Source: Candidatus Latescibacterota bacterium (GTDB taxonomy: Bacteria > Krumholzibacteriota > Krumholzibacteriia > Krumholzibacteriales > WJIX01). From it: a stretch of DNA of 6,593 nt. The notes below the pieces were generated by a model that saw nothing but the letters and a program-made list of their open reading frames with translations, searched no databases and was not told where the DNA came from. The DNA lies in contig JAUXHZ010000058.1 of the NCBI GenBank assembly GCA_030621255.1, positions 1 through 6,593 on the forward strand, given 5' to 3'. The number at the start of each line of letters is the position of its first letter. Position 1 is the stretch's first letter. Below, piece by piece: positions 5,710-6,593 of this stretch. The translations under genes and the position numbers were made by a program.

Positions 5710-6567
5710 ATGTATCACAAAAGCAAGGATTATTTAGGAGAAAGAAGTCTTGATTTGTACCTTAAGGAGATAAACAATACTCCTTTACTGAAAAGGGATG
5801 ACGAAAAGAGACTAGCGGAGAAAATAAGGGAAGAAGATGAGGAAGCCCTTCATATGCTGGTCAATGCCAATCTGCGTTTTGTAGTTTCTATAGCGAAGCA
5901 GTATGTAAATCAGGGTCTTTCGCTGGCCGATCTTATCAATGAGGGAAATCTTGGTTTGATAAAAGCAGCCCACAGGTTTGATGAAAAGCGGGGATTCAAA
6001 TTTATCTCCTATGCTGTATGGTGGATCAGGCAGGCTATGCTTCAGTCTCTTGCCGAGCAGTCTCGTATTGTGAGGTTGCCTCTTAACAGAGCGGGCACGC
6101 TATATCGTATCGGGAAGGTTTCGCGGCAGCTTGATCAGCAGCTTGGACGTACTCCGGAAGTTGATGAGATAGCGCAGAAGCTTGACCTTTCTGTTGAAGA
6201 AGTCAGAAATACAATGAAGATAGCGAACAGTCATCTTTCTCTTGACACTTCTTTCAACAATGATCCTGATGAAAATTCACTTGTTGATTACCTTGTTGAT
6301 GATAACCAGGAATCAGCGGATAAAATGACCTATGATAATTCACTGAGTAAAGATATGCGGAAGACCCTTGATACACTTACGGAAAGAGAAAGAAAGATTC
6401 TTATAATGTATTTCGGGCTTACCGGCGAAGAACCATTGACCCTGGAGGAAATTGGTAGAAAGATGGATCTTACAAGAGAAAGGATCCGTCAGATAAAGGA
6501 AAAGGCTATTACCAGGCTTCGGCATGTTACGCGGAGTAAATACCTTGAGGGGTATGTTGAGGAATAG
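5710..6567 (+). CDS. rpoD: primary RNA polymerase sigma factor, RpoD/SigA type, short form
   Basis: The 285-residue product directs RNA polymerase to housekeeping promoters. Region 1.2 spans about residues 10-42 (RSLDLYLKEINNTPLL). Region 2 spans about 52-122: NLRFVVSIAKQY, the core-binding DLINEGNLGLIKAAHRFD, and the -10-melting FISYAVWWIRQAM followed by LAEQSRIVRLP. Region 3 covers about 124-200 (GRTPEVDEIAQKL). Region 4 covers about 215-280, with LTERERKILIMYFGL and the -35-reading helix-turn-helix TLEEIGRKMDLTRERIRQIKEKA. It lacks region 1.1 and the long insert of the roughly 600-residue proteobacterial RpoD. Such compact primary sigma factors are usual in Bacteroidota, Chlorobiota and relatives. 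The near-canonical regions 2.4 and 4.2 fit a primary rather than an alternative factor, though a second RpoD-like paralogue elsewhere cannot be excluded. A TTG at 5659 would give 302 residues and is judged less likely. Stop TAG at 6565; the 26 bases after it show no terminator. Confidence 0.92.
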   Translation: MYHKSKDYLGERSLDLYLKEINNTPLLKRDDEKRLAEKIREEDEEALHMLVNANLRFVVSIAKQYVNQGLSLADLINEGNLGLIKAAHRFDEKRGFKFISYAVWWIRQAMLQSLAEQSRIVRLPLNRAGTLYRIGKVSRQLDQQLGRTPEVDEIAQKLDLSVEEVRNTMKIANSHLSLDTSFNNDPDENSLVDYLVDDNQESADKMTYDNSLSKDMRKTLDTLTERERKILIMYFGLTGEEPLTLEEIGRKMDLTRERIRQIKEKAITRLRHVTRSKYLEGYVEE

Positions 6568-6593
6568 TAATTAAAGTTTGGCTGGATGCTGTA

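Overview
The window carries five protein-coding genes in about 6.6 kb of moderately AT-leaning DNA. It looks chromosomal and comes from a Gram-negative, outer-membrane-bearing bacterium. Three things point there: a secreted M6-like protein with a C-terminal type-IX-secretion-style sorting domain, a PorV/PorQ-type outer-membrane protein, and an LpxH-type lipid A enzyme. A compact primary sigma factor without region 1.1 fits the wider FCB assemblage, for example Krumholzibacteriota, Eisenbacteria or Zixibacteria-like uncultivated lineages. The two best promoters have a classical TTGACA -35 box rather than the Bacteroidota-type promoter, which argues mildly against Bacteroidota. This placement is inference; no marker here fixes the phylum.

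Layout. Positions 1-2988 (+) hold the 3' part of a large secreted protein whose reading frame is open to the left edge. It has an M6 (immune inhibitor A-like) peptidase fold, an FG-GAP/VCBS-like beta-propeller and a C-terminal sorting domain. After a 147-bp gap with a candidate promoter comes a PorV/PorQ-family gene (3136-4059, +). It meets an LpxH-family phosphoesterase gene (4020-4778, -) tail to tail, and the two coding regions overlap by 40 bp. Diverging from that gene is a small coiled-coil protein of unknown function (4889-5239, +). A 470-bp gene-free stretch follows (5240-5709). It contains AT-rich repeats, a strong sigma-70-like promoter and a leader of about 225 nt, and it precedes the primary sigma factor gene (5710-6567, +).

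How the parts relate. The first two genes plausibly belong together: proteins with this kind of C-terminal domain are exported by type IX secretion in Bacteroidota, and PorV is the outer-membrane protein that receives such substrates. The other genes are housekeeping or envelope functions and need not be functionally linked.

The most notable observation is that the M6-like domain keeps many family landmarks but has lost its zinc-binding catalytic motif. The expected HExxH is replaced by YQLAK in an otherwise well-aligned segment, so the protein is probably a non-catalytic pseudoprotease. I found no CRISPR array, tRNA, rRNA, transposon or recognisable defence system.
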